Source: Streptomyces tanashiensis
Lineage (GTDB): Bacteria > Actinomycetota > Actinomycetes > Streptomycetales > Streptomycetaceae
Direction of reading: 5' to 3'
Assembly (NCBI RefSeq): GCF_014648895.1
Contig: NZ_BMRZ01000006.1
Coordinates: 270,244 to 334,243, forward strand
Length of the DNA stretch: 64,000 nucleotides
The stretch's first letter is position 1; each line of letters begins with the position of its first letter. The notes beneath the pieces are model-generated. The model was not told where the DNA came from. It saw only the letters and a list, made by a program, of their open reading frames with translations, and did not search any database. Below are positions 25,279 through 35,713 of this stretch, piece by piece. A program made the position numbers and the translations under genes.

Positions 25279-26297
25279 TGGGCTGGTGGCAGATCGGCAC
25301 GGACACGCTGGCGGGGAGCTCGTTCGTGCTGTCGCCGCTCGCCGAGACGGTGGCCTCGCTCAAGGTCCTGCACGCGGCGTCGGCGGCGCACCCGGGTGAG
25401 CGTGCCTGGCTCGACCGGCACCTGTCCGCGTACCGGGAGCGGCTGGCGGCGGAGCCGCTCGACGCGTTGCTCGTGCGGGCGGCGATCGGCCCCAGCTGGA
25501 ACGCGGACTTCCTCACCCCGACCCCGCTGGGCGACCGCGAGCGGAGCTTCGAGGAGGAGGTCGTGGCGGTGCGGGCGACCCGACCGGCCGACGCCGTGGA
25601 CCAGTTGGCGGTGGCGATCGGCGGCCCGGTGCCGGAGCCGCTGCGTTCGGCGCGGGATCTTCCGGACCGACTCGCGGGCGTGCTCGGGTGGGTGTGGCGG
25701 GAGACGGTGCGGCCGGAGTGGGCGCGCCGGCGGCGGATCCTGGAGGCCGACGTGGTGGCGCGGACGGCGATGCTGAGCCGGGGCGGCTGGGCGGCGGCGC
25801 TCGACGAGCTGTGCCCGGGGAAGATGCGCTGGCTCGGCGACGGCCGGCTCCAGGTCAACACCCGTGACTATCCGCCGCGTTCGGTCGACCGGGGCCGGTT
25901 GCTGTTCGTGCCGGTGACACCGGCGAAGGGCTGGGTGTCGTGGGAGGGGACGGAGCGCTACGCGATCGTCTACCCCTGCGCGGGCGCTCTGGCGGACGCG
26001 GCCGGTCCGGCCGTGCCGCGGGCCCTGGGGGCCTTGCTCGGGACGGCCCGCGCCGGGGTGCTCGTACGGCTCGGGAGTCCACTGTCCACCAGCCAGTTGG
26101 TGGCGCTGACGGGGCAGGGGCTCGGGTCTGTGGGCCGGCATCTGAAGGTGCTGCTCGACGCCGGGCTCGTCCGGCGGGGGCGGGCGGGCCGCTCGGTGCT
26201 GTACGAGTGGACGGAGGCGGGTGCCGTGCTGGTGACGGCACAGGGAGACCCCCGCCCCGGTGCTCCTCGGGGCGGGGGCCGTCTCACGGCTCCGTGA
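25278..26297 (+). CDS. ArsR-like winged-helix regulator
   Basis: The 339-residue protein has a C-terminal winged helix at about residues 255-315 (GTARAGVLVRLGSPLSTSQLVALTGQGLGSVGRHLKVLLDAGLVRRG...). The N-terminal 240 residues form a large sensor domain of the kind found in long Streptomyces ArsR-type regulators (LSPLAETVASLKVL, then HLSAYRERL). It is divergent from an MFS exporter and very likely represses it. The last 15 codons contain a perfect GC hairpin that looks like a terminator, and the stop abuts the gcl stop with no gap. Confidence 0.85.
   Translation: MGWWQIGTDTLAGSSFVLSPLAETVASLKVLHAASAAHPGERAWLDRHLSAYRERLAAEPLDALLVRAAIGPSWNADFLTPTPLGDRERSFEEEVVAVRATRPADAVDQLAVAIGGPVPEPLRSARDLPDRLAGVLGWVWRETVRPEWARRRRILEADVVARTAMLSRGGWAAALDELCPGKMRWLGDGRLQVNTRDYPPRSVDRGRLLFVPVTPAKGWVSWEGTERYAIVYPCAGALADAAGPAVPRALGALLGTARAGVLVRLGSPLSTSQLVALTGQGLGSVGRHLKVLLDAGLVRRGRAGRSVLYEWTEAGAVLVTAQGDPRPGAPRGGGRLTAP
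26249..26278. terminator. Terminator hairpin within the regulator's 3' codons
   Basis: Arms CCCCCGCCCCG and CGGGGCGGGGG (11 bp) with an 8-base loop lie before the regulator stop (26295-26297) and 20 bases after the gcl stop on the other strand. It probably ends both convergent transcripts. Confidence 0.65.
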
Positions 26298-28085
<1,788 letters not shown>

Positions 28086-28153
28086 GGGAGTGCTCCTGCT
28101 TCGGCCGGGCGGATCCAGGCGGGCGCCCCGTCTCGGGAGGCCCGACCGCCTGT

Positions 28154-28189
28154 TTCCGTAATGCGGAAATACTGTTCTGCTATACGGAA
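28154..28189 (-). promoter_or_regulatory. gcl tandem ureide operators
   Basis: TTCCGTAATGCGGAA (28154-28168) and TTCTGCTATACGGAA (28175-28189) are 15-bp dyads with centres 21 bp apart, the same spacing as before hyi. They lie upstream of gcl; the core promoter boxes are not clear. The divergent gene at 28319 could also be affected. Confidence 0.7.
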
Positions 28190-28318
28190 GCAATGTAGGT
28201 CGGGCTGCGGAGAGCCGTCAAGAGAAGTCCGTACGGCGGGATCACCGAAGTGGCCGAACAGCCTCCCCCGGGGTGCCGGATGGGTGGACGATGGGGCGGA
28301 ACGACAGGGGGTTGGGCT

Positions 28319-29524
28319 GTGGGCGAGTCGGTGCCGGTGAACTGTCCGGAGTGCCTGCGCACGCACGCGTACGCGGCACCCGCCCTCCCCTGCGTGTGCG
28401 GAAGCCCGGTCGCCCCACCGGTGGCGGCGGGCGCGGTCGCGCAGCCGATCACGCACCGGAACTGGACGGACGAGTGGGTCACCGTCCGCTGCGAGGCCTG
28501 CGGCCGCGAGAACGACTGGCCCCACCCGGAACTCGGCTGCCCGTGCGGGACCGTGCTGCGGGTACCGGTACGACCGGTGGAGCCGGGGCCGTGGCCGGCG
28601 GGCGGGACGGCTACGGAGGCCGGCGGCACCCCGCCCGGCACGGCGGGCGGTGTGGCCGGAACCGGTGGGGGCGCCGCACCGGCGCGGGACCCGGGTCCGT
28701 CCCCGTCGCCGCCGCGGACGGACCCCGGCTCACCGCTGCCGACGTCTGAGGGACGGGACCTTGGTCCACGGCCGGGGACGGGCCGCCACGGAACCTCCGG
28801 CAGCGCGGCCGGCGGCACGACGGACGGCGCCCGCGGCGCCGGCGGCGGCCGGTCCGACGGCGGACGGTCCGGCGGCGGCAGGCCCGGCGGCCCGGCCGGC
28901 GACGGCACTTCCGCCGGCGACAGCACTTCCGCCGGTGAAGGCACCTCCGCCGGTGAAGGTCCCGCCGACACCCCGGCCGTGCCCGGGTCCCCGTGGTTCG
29001 GGCCGGGGCCGGGCGCCCGGGGCGGGGCCGGTGCGGCCGGGCTCGGGGCGGACGGGCCCGGCCCGGCGGCGCCCCGCACCTTCGCCGAGCGGTACCCCGC
29101 GCACATCCCGCTGCCGGTCACGGCCCCGCGCCCGGCTCCGCTGCGCGGGGCCTTCCGGCCCGTGACGATCCGGACCTCGCGGGACGCGGTCGCGGCGGCG
29201 GCCGGGTACCTGCGCTGGCTCGGCTTCCGGGACGTCGTCCAGCCCGAGGAGCGCCCCGCGTCCGGCGTGGACCTGCGGGCGCCCGGTCTGGTCGCCCAGG
29301 TCGACCCGAGCACCCGGCCGACCGGGCTGCGGGCCGTCGAGTGCCTCTGGCTCAACGGCCTGAGCGCCTCCGCCGTGAGCGTGTTCTTCTCGCTCGCGGG
29401 CTACACCCCGGAAGCCCGCTCGCGCGCCGCCGAGCTCGGTCTCCCGCTCTTCGTCCTCGACCTGACGGGCACCCCGCAGCCGGTCAGCGACGCCGCGGAA
29501 GGCCTGGCGGCGGGCGGCGCCTGA
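28319..29524 (+). CDS. Zn-ribbon protein with C-terminal Mrr/restriction-endonuclease-like domain
   Basis: GTG 28319 is preceded by AGGGGGTT and starts just before the first zinc-ribbon-like CxxC; an ATG at 28250 is the alternative. The N-terminal 90 residues have several Cys pairs (NCPECLRTH, CVCG, CEACGRENDW, CPCG), suggesting two zinc ribbons. A Gly/Pro-rich low-complexity linker of about 180 residues follows. The last 110 residues (GYLRWLGFRDVVQPEERPASGVDLRAPGLVAQVDPSTRP...) look like a PD-(D/E)XK nuclease fold with GVD and AQV in place of the usual E-x-K. That makes it a probably inactive nuclease-like module. Function unknown. Confidence 0.6.
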   Translation: MGESVPVNCPECLRTHAYAAPALPCVCGSPVAPPVAAGAVAQPITHRNWTDEWVTVRCEACGRENDWPHPELGCPCGTVLRVPVRPVEPGPWPAGGTATEAGGTPPGTAGGVAGTGGGAAPARDPGPSPSPPRTDPGSPLPTSEGRDLGPRPGTGRHGTSGSAAGGTTDGARGAGGGRSDGGRSGGGRPGGPAGDGTSAGDSTSAGEGTSAGEGPADTPAVPGSPWFGPGPGARGGAGAAGLGADGPGPAAPRTFAERYPAHIPLPVTAPRPAPLRGAFRPVTIRTSRDAVAAAAGYLRWLGFRDVVQPEERPASGVDLRAPGLVAQVDPSTRPTGLRAVECLWLNGLSASAVSVFFSLAGYTPEARSRAAELGLPLFVLDLTGTPQPVSDAAEGLAAGGA

Positions 29525-29645
29525 GCACGGGAGGCGCCGGGCGGGCCGCCCCGGGGGCCCACACAACTCCTCGGCATCCGAAATCGGCCATTCACGCGTG
29601 ACGATCACGCTCCCCCGGGCACAACACCCTCGGGGGGTGGGCGTC

Positions 29646-30473
29646 ATGCCGACGGGGACATGGTGGTTCATCGGGGCGGCCTGGGGAGAGCTGCTGCTCG
29701 CCACCCTGCTGCTGACCGCGCGCGGAACCCGCAGCAGGGACAGCGGTACGGCGGACGGGGATGCCGTGCCCGCGCCGCAGGCCCTCGCGCTGCTGCGGGG
29801 CGGGCGGCGGGCGGCCGTCACGGTCGCCCTGGTGGCGCTGCACCAGCGCGGGGCGGTCGCGGCGGGCCGCAAACATACGATTCGGGCCAATGGCGGACCG
29901 GGCCGCACGCGCGACCCCGTCCAGCTCGGAGTCCACGGGGCCCTGCACCGGGCGCTCGCGCTGCGGGCCCTCGCGCTGCGCCCCGAGGCGCGGCGGGCGG
30001 TGGACACGCTGCGCGGCGAGCTGCGCGGGGCCGGGCTGCTGCGGCCGCTCACCCGGCTGTGGGCGGCCCGGGCTCTGCTGGGGTGCGTACCGCTGACCGT
30101 GCTGGCGGGGCCGTTCGCGACCGGGGCCTCCGGGACGGGCCTGGCCGGGGCGCTCACGGCCGGGCTGCCGCCGGTCCTCGTGGCGGTGGCGCTGCTGCGC
30201 CTGCCGGCCACGACCAGGGCGGCGCGGCGGCTCCTCCACGGCCTGCGGGATCGGTATCCGCTGCCGGCCCACCGGCGGGAGGTGACGGACGGACGGCTGG
30301 TCCAGCTGTACGTGGCGCTGTACGGCGATCCGGCGCTGGCCCTGTTCCTGCCCCGCTTCTCGCGCGACGGCGGCCTTCTCGACCGGCCCCGGGAGCACGA
30401 GGGCCCCCGGGGCGACGACCGGAACCGGCCGCCGGCGGACGGTGGTCCGGGCGCGGGCGGTCCGGTGCGCTGA
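29646..30473 (+). CDS. TIGR04222-like membrane protein
   Basis: From ATG 29646 the protein has 275 residues; an earlier ATG at 29598 would add 16 residues of atypical sequence. A first membrane span (WWFIGAAWGELLLATLLLTA) is followed by ALALLRGGRRAAVTVALVALHQRGAVAAG. This resembles the TIGR04222 pattern, in which a short domain predicts redundant gene or protein features in actinobacteria. Hydrophobic segments near residues 150-190 form two more spans. The role is unknown. It is 19 bases upstream of the acetyltransferase gene. Confidence 0.6.
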   Translation: MPTGTWWFIGAAWGELLLATLLLTARGTRSRDSGTADGDAVPAPQALALLRGGRRAAVTVALVALHQRGAVAAGRKHTIRANGGPGRTRDPVQLGVHGALHRALALRALALRPEARRAVDTLRGELRGAGLLRPLTRLWAARALLGCVPLTVLAGPFATGASGTGLAGALTAGLPPVLVAVALLRLPATTRAARRLLHGLRDRYPLPAHRREVTDGRLVQLYVALYGDPALALFLPRFSRDGGLLDRPREHEGPRGDDRNRPPADGGPGAGGPVR

Positions 30474-30492
30474 GGCCGCGCCATACTGTCGT

Positions 30493-31020
30493 ATGCGCAT
30501 CAGAGCGGCCGCTCCGGCCGAACTCCCGCTGCTCCAGGACATCGAACGAGCGGCGGGCGAGCCGTTCCGCACTCTCGGCATGGCGGCGATCGCCGACGAC
30601 GACCCGCTGCCCCTGGACGTCCTGGAGGCCTACCGCAGTGCGGGCCGGGCCTGGGTGGCGGTGGACGCCGCCGACCGCCCGGTGGCGTACCTGCTCACGG
30701 ACACCGTGGACGGCGCGGCCCACATCGAGCAGGTGTCGGTGCACCCGGACGCCGCCCGCAGGGGCGTCGGCCGGGCGCTGATCGAGCACCTGGCGGCGGC
30801 CGCCAGGGAGCAGGGCCTGGCGGCCCTGACGCTGACGACCTTCACCGAGGTGCCGTGGAACGCGCCGTACTACACGCGGCTCGGCTTCCGCCCGCTCTCC
30901 GACGCCGACCCGGCGCTCACGGAGGGGCTGCGCGCCATCAGCCGGGCCGAGGCGGCCCACGGCCTGTCGGTCTGGCCCCGCGTCTGCATGCGGCGGGAGC
31001 TCGTCCGGGACCGGCCCTAG
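30493..31020 (+). CDS. GNAT-family N-acetyltransferase
   Basis: This 175-residue protein has the GNAT acetyl-CoA site: VSVHPDAARRGVGRALIEHLAAAAREQG (motif A, R-x-x-G-x-G/A) and the later NAPYYTRLGFRPL. Such enzymes acetylate amines, antibiotics or protein N-termini; the acceptor cannot be predicted. ATG 30493 closely follows the previous gene. Its TAG stop shares the palindrome CTAG with the stop of the convergent acyl-CoA synthetase gene. Confidence 0.85.
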   Translation: MRIRAAAPAELPLLQDIERAAGEPFRTLGMAAIADDDPLPLDVLEAYRSAGRAWVAVDAADRPVAYLLTDTVDGAAHIEQVSVHPDAARRGVGRALIEHLAAAAREQGLAALTLTTFTEVPWNAPYYTRLGFRPLSDADPALTEGLRAISRAEAAHGLSVWPRVCMRRELVRDRP

Positions 31021-32603
31021 GAGCCGTACGTCTGGCGCAGTTCCACCTTCCGCACCTTGCCGCTCACCGTCATCGGGAACTCGGTGAGGATCTCCACCCT
31101 GCGCGGGATCTTGTAGTGGGCGAGCCGGTCCCGGCAGAAGGCGGTGAGCTCCTCCAGGGTGGGCGGGGCGGCGGGGTCGCGGGGGATCACGCAGGCGAGG
31201 ATCTCCTCGCCGTACCGCTCGTCGGGGACGCCGACGACCTGCACGTCCGCGATCTTGGGGTGGCCGTAGAGGAACTCCTCGATCTCGCGCGGGTACACGT
31301 TCTCCCCGCCCCGGATGATCATGTCCTTGATGCGGCCGACGATCTGCACGTATCCGTCGTCCCGCATGACCGCGAGGTCGCCGGTGTGCATCCAGCGGCC
31401 CGGGTCGATCGCCTCGGCGGTCTTCTCCGGCTCGTCCCAGTAGCCGAGCATCACGCTGTAGCCGCGGGTGCACAGCTCGCCCGCCGTGCCGCGCTCGGTG
31501 GTCAGTCCGGTCGCCGGGTCGACGACCTTCACCTCGACGTGCGGCATGACCCGGCCGACCGTGCCGGTGCGGCGCTCCAGGTCGTCGTCACGGCGGGTCT
31601 GGGTGGAGACGGGCGAGGTCTCGGTCATGCCGTAGCAGATCGACACCTCCGCCATGTTCATCTCGGCGACGACCCGCTTCATCACCTCGACCGGGCACGG
31701 CGAGCCCGCCATGATGCCAGTGCGGAGCGTGGAGAGGTCGTACGCGGCGAAGTCGGGCAGGTTGAGCTCGGCGATGAACATCGTCGGCACCCCGTACAGC
31801 GAGGTGCAGCGCTCGTCCTGGACCGCCCGGAGGGTGGCGGCGGGGTCGAAGGAGGCGGCCGGGATCACGATGCAGGCGCCGTGCGAGGTGGCCGCGAGGT
31901 TCCCCATGACCATGCCGAAGCAGTGGTAGAAGGGCACCGGGACGCAGATGCGGTCCTGCTCGCTGTAGGCGATCATCTCGCCCACGAAGTAGCCGTTGTT
32001 GAGGATGTTGTGGTGGGAGAGGGTGGCGCCCTTCGGGAAGCCCGTCGTCCCCGAGGTGTACTGGATGTTGACGGGCTCGTCGCAGGAGAGCGGCTCCGGC
32101 CGCAGCTCCCCGGGCGTACGGGCGAGCAGTGCGTCCCAGGTGGGGTCGCCGAAGTACACGGCCTCGCGCAACTCGGGGCAGGTGTCGCGCACTTGCTCGA
32201 CCAGGGCCCGGTAGTCGCTGGTCTTGTGGGCGAGGGAGGCGAAGAGCAGCGAGATGCCGGCCTGTTGGAGCACGTACTCCAACTCGTGGGCGCGGTAGGC
32301 CGGGTTGATGTTCACCATGATGGCGCCGATGCGGGCGGTGGCGTACTGGACGAGCACCCACTCGGCGCAGTTCACCGCCCAGATGCCGACCCGGTCGCCC
32401 TTGGCGACCCCGCTGCCCAGCAGCGCGTCCGCCAGCCGGTCGACGTCGGCGCCGAATGCGGCGTACGTCCAGCGGCGTCCGGTGGGGACGTCGACGAGGG
32501 CCTCCCGGTCGGGCCAGGCGGCGACGGCGCGGTCGAGGTTGGCGCCGATGGTGTCGCCGAGGAGCGGCGTGTCCGACACTCCGTGCGCGTACGAGAGGTT
32601 CAT
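31017..32603 (-). CDS. Fatty-acyl-CoA synthetase (AMP-binding)
   Basis: The 528-residue ANL-superfamily ligase has the P-loop-like YTSGTTGFPKGA, the YGMTETSPV adenine motif, TGDLAVM, and GRIKDMIIRGGENVYPREIEEFL. The C-terminal catalytic Lys is in PMTVSGKVRKVELR. This is the usual arrangement of medium/long-chain fatty-acid CoA ligases. ATG 32603 follows GGAAGGCG. It is the second gene of an operon with another AMP-binding enzyme 37 bases upstream, divergent from a GAF-LuxR regulator. The exact acyl chain is unknown. Confidence 0.9.
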   Translation of the reverse strand: MNLSYAHGVSDTPLLGDTIGANLDRAVAAWPDREALVDVPTGRRWTYAAFGADVDRLADALLGSGVAKGDRVGIWAVNCAEWVLVQYATARIGAIMVNINPAYRAHELEYVLQQAGISLLFASLAHKTSDYRALVEQVRDTCPELREAVYFGDPTWDALLARTPGELRPEPLSCDEPVNIQYTSGTTGFPKGATLSHHNILNNGYFVGEMIAYSEQDRICVPVPFYHCFGMVMGNLAATSHGACIVIPAASFDPAATLRAVQDERCTSLYGVPTMFIAELNLPDFAAYDLSTLRTGIMAGSPCPVEVMKRVVAEMNMAEVSICYGMTETSPVSTQTRRDDDLERRTGTVGRVMPHVEVKVVDPATGLTTERGTAGELCTRGYSVMLGYWDEPEKTAEAIDPGRWMHTGDLAVMRDDGYVQIVGRIKDMIIRGGENVYPREIEEFLYGHPKIADVQVVGVPDERYGEEILACVIPRDPAAPPTLEELTAFCRDRLAHYKIPRRVEILTEFPMTVSGKVRKVELRQTYGS

Positions 32604-32640
32604 GCGAGGTCGCCTTCCACGTGCGAGAGGTTCACGGCGG

Positions 32641-34326
32641 TCATGCGAGGTCACCCTCCGCGTACTCCTTGCCGCCGCCCTCCGCGGTCAGCCGGCGCAG
32701 TTCGACACGCCGGATCTTGCCGGAGACGGTCTTCGGCAGGTCGGCGAACTCGATGCGGCGGACCCGCTTGTACGGGGCGAGCACCGCGCGCGAGTGGGCG
32801 AACAGGACCTTCGCGGTCTCCTCGTCCGGCTCCCAGCCCGCCGCCAGGACGACGTACGCCTTGGGGACGGCGAGCCGCAGCGGGTCGGGGGCGGGGACGA
32901 CGGCCGCCTCGGCGACGGCCTCGTGCTCCAGGAGGGCGCTCTCCAGCTCGAAGGGGCTGATCTTGTAGTCGGAGGCCTTGAAGACGTCGTCGGCGCGCCC
33001 GATGTAGGTGATGTAGCCGTCCGCGTCGCGGGAGCCGATGTCGCCGGTGCGGTAGTGGCCGCCCGCCATCGCCTCGGCCGTGCGCTCCGGGTCGCCGTGG
33101 TAGCCCGTCATCAGACCCACCGGGTTGGCGGCGAGGTCGAGACAGATCTCGCCCTCCTCGACGTCCGGCGTGCCGCTCACCGGGTCGACGAGGGTGACCC
33201 GGAAGCCGGGGCTCGGGCGCCCCATGGAGCCCTGCTTGAGCCGCTGGCCGGGGCTGTTGGACACCTGGACGGCGGTCTCCGTCTGGCCGAAGCCGTCCCG
33301 GATCGTGACGCCCCAGGCGCGCCGCACCGACTCGATGACCTCGGGGTTGAGCGGCTCGCCGGCGGCGACGACCTCGCGCGGCGGGGTCTTCAGCCGGGTC
33401 AGGTCGGACTGGATCAGCATGCGCCACACGGTCGGCGGGGCGCAGAAGCTGGTGACGCCGTTGCGCTCCATCTCGTCCATGAGGCGGGCCGGGTCGAAGC
33501 GGGTGTAGTTGTGGATGAAGACGGTCGCCTCGGCGTTCCACGGCGCGAAGAGGTTGGACCAGGCGTGCTTCGCCCAGCCCGGCGAGGAGATGTTGAGGTG
33601 CACGTCGCCGGGCTTGAGCCCGATCCAGTACATCGTCGACAGGTGACCGACGGGGTACGAGGTGTGGGTGTGCTCCACCAGCTTGGGGCGGGCGGTCGTG
33701 CCGGAGGTGAAGTACAGCATCAGGGTGTCGTCGGCGAGGGTCACTCCGTCGGGCTCGAACACGTCCGACGCCTGGGCGGCGTGCTCGTACCCCAGCCAGC
33801 TCACCCCGTCGCCGCCGACCGCGATCCGGGTGTACTCCCCGGGGACGTCGTCGAACTTGGCGGTGTCCTCGGCCCGCACGATCACGTGCCGGGCGCGGCC
33901 CCGGTCGACGCGGTCGCGCAGGTCGGCGGGGCCGAGGAGCGGGGTGGCGGGGATGAGGACGGCGCGCAGCTTCATGGCGGCGAGGACGGTCTCCCAGAGC
34001 TCGACCTGGTTGCCGAGCATCAGGATGATCCGGTCGCCGGCGCGCACGCCCTGGGCCCGGAGCCAGTTCGCGACCCTGTTCGAGCGGGCGGACATCTCGG
34101 CGAAGCTCACCCGCGTCTCGGAGCCGTCCTCCTCGACGATGTGCAGCGCGGTCCTGTCGTTGTCCCGCGCGATGACGTCGAACCATTCGAGCGCCCAGTT
34201 GAAACGGTCGGGCCGGGGCCAGGCGAAGCCCTCGTAGGCCGTCTCGTAGTCCTCGCGATGCTGCAGCAGGAAGTCCCGGGCGGCCCGGAACCCCTCCGTC
34301 GCGCCGGTCGCGCTCGTGGGCGTCAT
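32641..34326 (-). CDS. Acyl-CoA synthetase, medium-chain type (AMP-binding)
   Basis: A 561-residue ANL enzyme with YFTSGTTARPKLVEHTH, a WAKHAWSNLFAPW segment typical of medium-chain (ACSM-like) synthetases, DGFGQTET, TGDIGSRDADGY and the catalytic Lys in KTVSGKIRRVELR. It activates a carboxylic acid to acyl-AMP and then acyl-CoA. It is not closely related to its operon partner, so the two probably differ in substrate. The ATG is preceded by GGAGGACAC. A short near-duplication (CATGCGAGGTC) occurs at this gene's 3' end and at the start of the next gene. Confidence 0.9.
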   Translation of the reverse strand: MTPTSATGATEGFRAARDFLLQHREDYETAYEGFAWPRPDRFNWALEWFDVIARDNDRTALHIVEEDGSETRVSFAEMSARSNRVANWLRAQGVRAGDRIILMLGNQVELWETVLAAMKLRAVLIPATPLLGPADLRDRVDRGRARHVIVRAEDTAKFDDVPGEYTRIAVGGDGVSWLGYEHAAQASDVFEPDGVTLADDTLMLYFTSGTTARPKLVEHTHTSYPVGHLSTMYWIGLKPGDVHLNISSPGWAKHAWSNLFAPWNAEATVFIHNYTRFDPARLMDEMERNGVTSFCAPPTVWRMLIQSDLTRLKTPPREVVAAGEPLNPEVIESVRRAWGVTIRDGFGQTETAVQVSNSPGQRLKQGSMGRPSPGFRVTLVDPVSGTPDVEEGEICLDLAANPVGLMTGYHGDPERTAEAMAGGHYRTGDIGSRDADGYITYIGRADDVFKASDYKISPFELESALLEHEAVAEAAVVPAPDPLRLAVPKAYVVLAAGWEPDEETAKVLFAHSRAVLAPYKRVRRIEFADLPKTVSGKIRRVELRRLTAEGGGKEYAEGDLA

Positions 34327-34417
34327 GTGTCCTCCTCATTGCGGGACCTGTCCCGGACATCGTGTAATCGGTGACCCAGGTCTCACTACCCCCGTTCGGG
34401 GGTGAAGGAGTGGTCCC

Positions 34418-35233
34418 GTGCCCGAGAAGACGGAAGCGGTGGAGTTGCGGACGGCGCTGCTGCGGCTCAGGCGCGCCAGCGGGCTGCCCGTCGTCTTCGG
34501 CGGACTGCTCCAGGAGGGCCGCACCCTGCGGATCGCCGAGCTGAGCGGGGCCGTGACGCCGGCGCTGAGCGGGCTCGCGATCTCGGCCGGCTACGGCCTC
34601 GGCGGGAAGTGCCTGGCGCTGTCGCGGCCGTGCGCGGTCACGGACTACCCGTCCTCGCGGCACATCACCCACGAGTACGACGGGCCGGTCTCGGCGGAGG
34701 GCCTGCGCGCGGTGATCGCGGTCCCCGTCGTCGTGCGCCGCAAGGTGCGCGGTGTGCTCTACGGGGCGCTGCGCGAGTCCCTCCCGATCGGCGAACGCGT
34801 CTTCGACGCGGCGATGGCGGCGGCGCGTGACGTGGAGCAGGCCCTCGCGGTACGGGACGAGGTACGGCAGCTGCTGGCGCCGCCGCCGCCCGGACCGTCC
34901 TGGGAGGAGGTCCGCCAGGCGTACGGGGAGCTGCGCGAACTGGCCCCGAAGGTCGTCGACCCCGCGCTCCGGGAGCGGCTCCTCGCCGTCTGCGGCCGCC
35001 TGGAGTCGGCCTCCGGCGGCGCGCCCGCCGCTCCCGGGGTCTCCCTGACCCCCCGCGAGACGGACGTCCTCGCGGCGGTCGCCTCCGGCGCGACGAACGC
35101 GACGGCGGCGGAGCGCCTGGGCCTGCGGCCGGAGACGGTGAAGGGCTACCTCCGCTCGGCGATGCGCAAGCTCGGCGCCCACACCCGCCTGGAGGCGGTG
35201 GTGGCGGCCCGGCGGGCGGGGGCGCTGCCGTAG
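34418..35233 (+). CDS. GAF-like/LuxR-HTH transcriptional regulator
   Basis: A 271-residue regulator with an N-terminal GAF-like sensor (LPVVFGGLLQEGRTLRIAELSG to VRGVLYGALRE, about residues 20-130) and a C-terminal LuxR helix-turn-helix (LTPRETDVLAAVASGATNATAAERLGLRPETVKGYLRSAMRKLG, about 205-255). It is divergent from the two acyl-CoA synthetase genes with a 91-base gap and probably controls them. GGGTGAAGGAG before the GTG is a good ribosome binding site. No phosphorylation domain is present, so it likely senses a small molecule, possibly an acyl compound. Confidence 0.85.
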   Translation: MPEKTEAVELRTALLRLRRASGLPVVFGGLLQEGRTLRIAELSGAVTPALSGLAISAGYGLGGKCLALSRPCAVTDYPSSRHITHEYDGPVSAEGLRAVIAVPVVVRRKVRGVLYGALRESLPIGERVFDAAMAAARDVEQALAVRDEVRQLLAPPPPGPSWEEVRQAYGELRELAPKVVDPALRERLLAVCGRLESASGGAPAAPGVSLTPRETDVLAAVASGATNATAAERLGLRPETVKGYLRSAMRKLGAHTRLEAVVAARRAGALP

Positions 35234-35250
35234 CGGGCCCCGGGCCCGCT
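35232..35250. terminator. Bidirectional hairpin in an 18-base convergent gap
   Basis: AGCGGGCCC and GGGCCCGCT pair perfectly around a single C. The hairpin includes the last two bases of the LuxR gene's TAG stop and ends one base before the SUKH gene's stop. Confidence 0.6.
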
Positions 35251-35251
35251 G

Positions 35252-35713
35252 TCAGACGAAATGGTGCCGCGCGTCCTCCAGGGGGCCGCGCAGCAGACGG
35301 CCGACGGCCTCGTAGGGGTCCGCTCCGAGGTAGGAGGGGCCGGTGTGGTGCAGGAGGAAGAAGCGCCCGGTCTCGTCGATGAGGACCATGGCCCCGTCGA
35401 AGGTCTCGTATCCGACGGGGAAGAGCCTCCTCCCCAGGTTCCGGGCGAGTTCGGCCACGTCCTCGCCGCTCTCCTCGTAGATCCAGTGCGGGGTGAATCC
35501 GACGGAGTCCGGCGGCGTCCCGGGGATGACCAGACGCAGTCCGCCGAACTCCCGGACGAAGTCCCCGGCCGCGGGGAACGCTTCGACGGGGTGGCCCTCC
35601 TCGGCGAACCGTTCGGTCACGAAGGCCAGCATCCCCGGGAGCCGCGCGCCGACGTCACGCCCCGGGAACCAGCCCGCTTCCGTCAGGACGGCCTCGACCT
35701 CCTCCGGAGTCAC
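35252..35713 (-). CDS. SUKH-3-type protein
   Basis: A 153-residue protein with the SUKH pattern: AGWFPGRDVG, then DFVREFGGLRLVIP (the FGG motif after the first helices) and a C-terminal YLGADPYEAVGRLLRG. SUKH-3 proteins are often immunity proteins of contact-dependent or secreted toxins. I see no toxin gene nearby, so this may be a housekeeping or orphan member. GTG 35713 overlaps the stop of the AlkZ-like gene as GTGA, which suggests coupled translation. Confidence 0.7.
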   Translation of the reverse strand: MTPEEVEAVLTEAGWFPGRDVGARLPGMLAFVTERFAEEGHPVEAFPAAGDFVREFGGLRLVIPGTPPDSVGFTPHWIYEESGEDVAELARNLGRRLFPVGYETFDGAMVLIDETGRFFLLHHTGPSYLGADPYEAVGRLLRGPLEDARHHFV

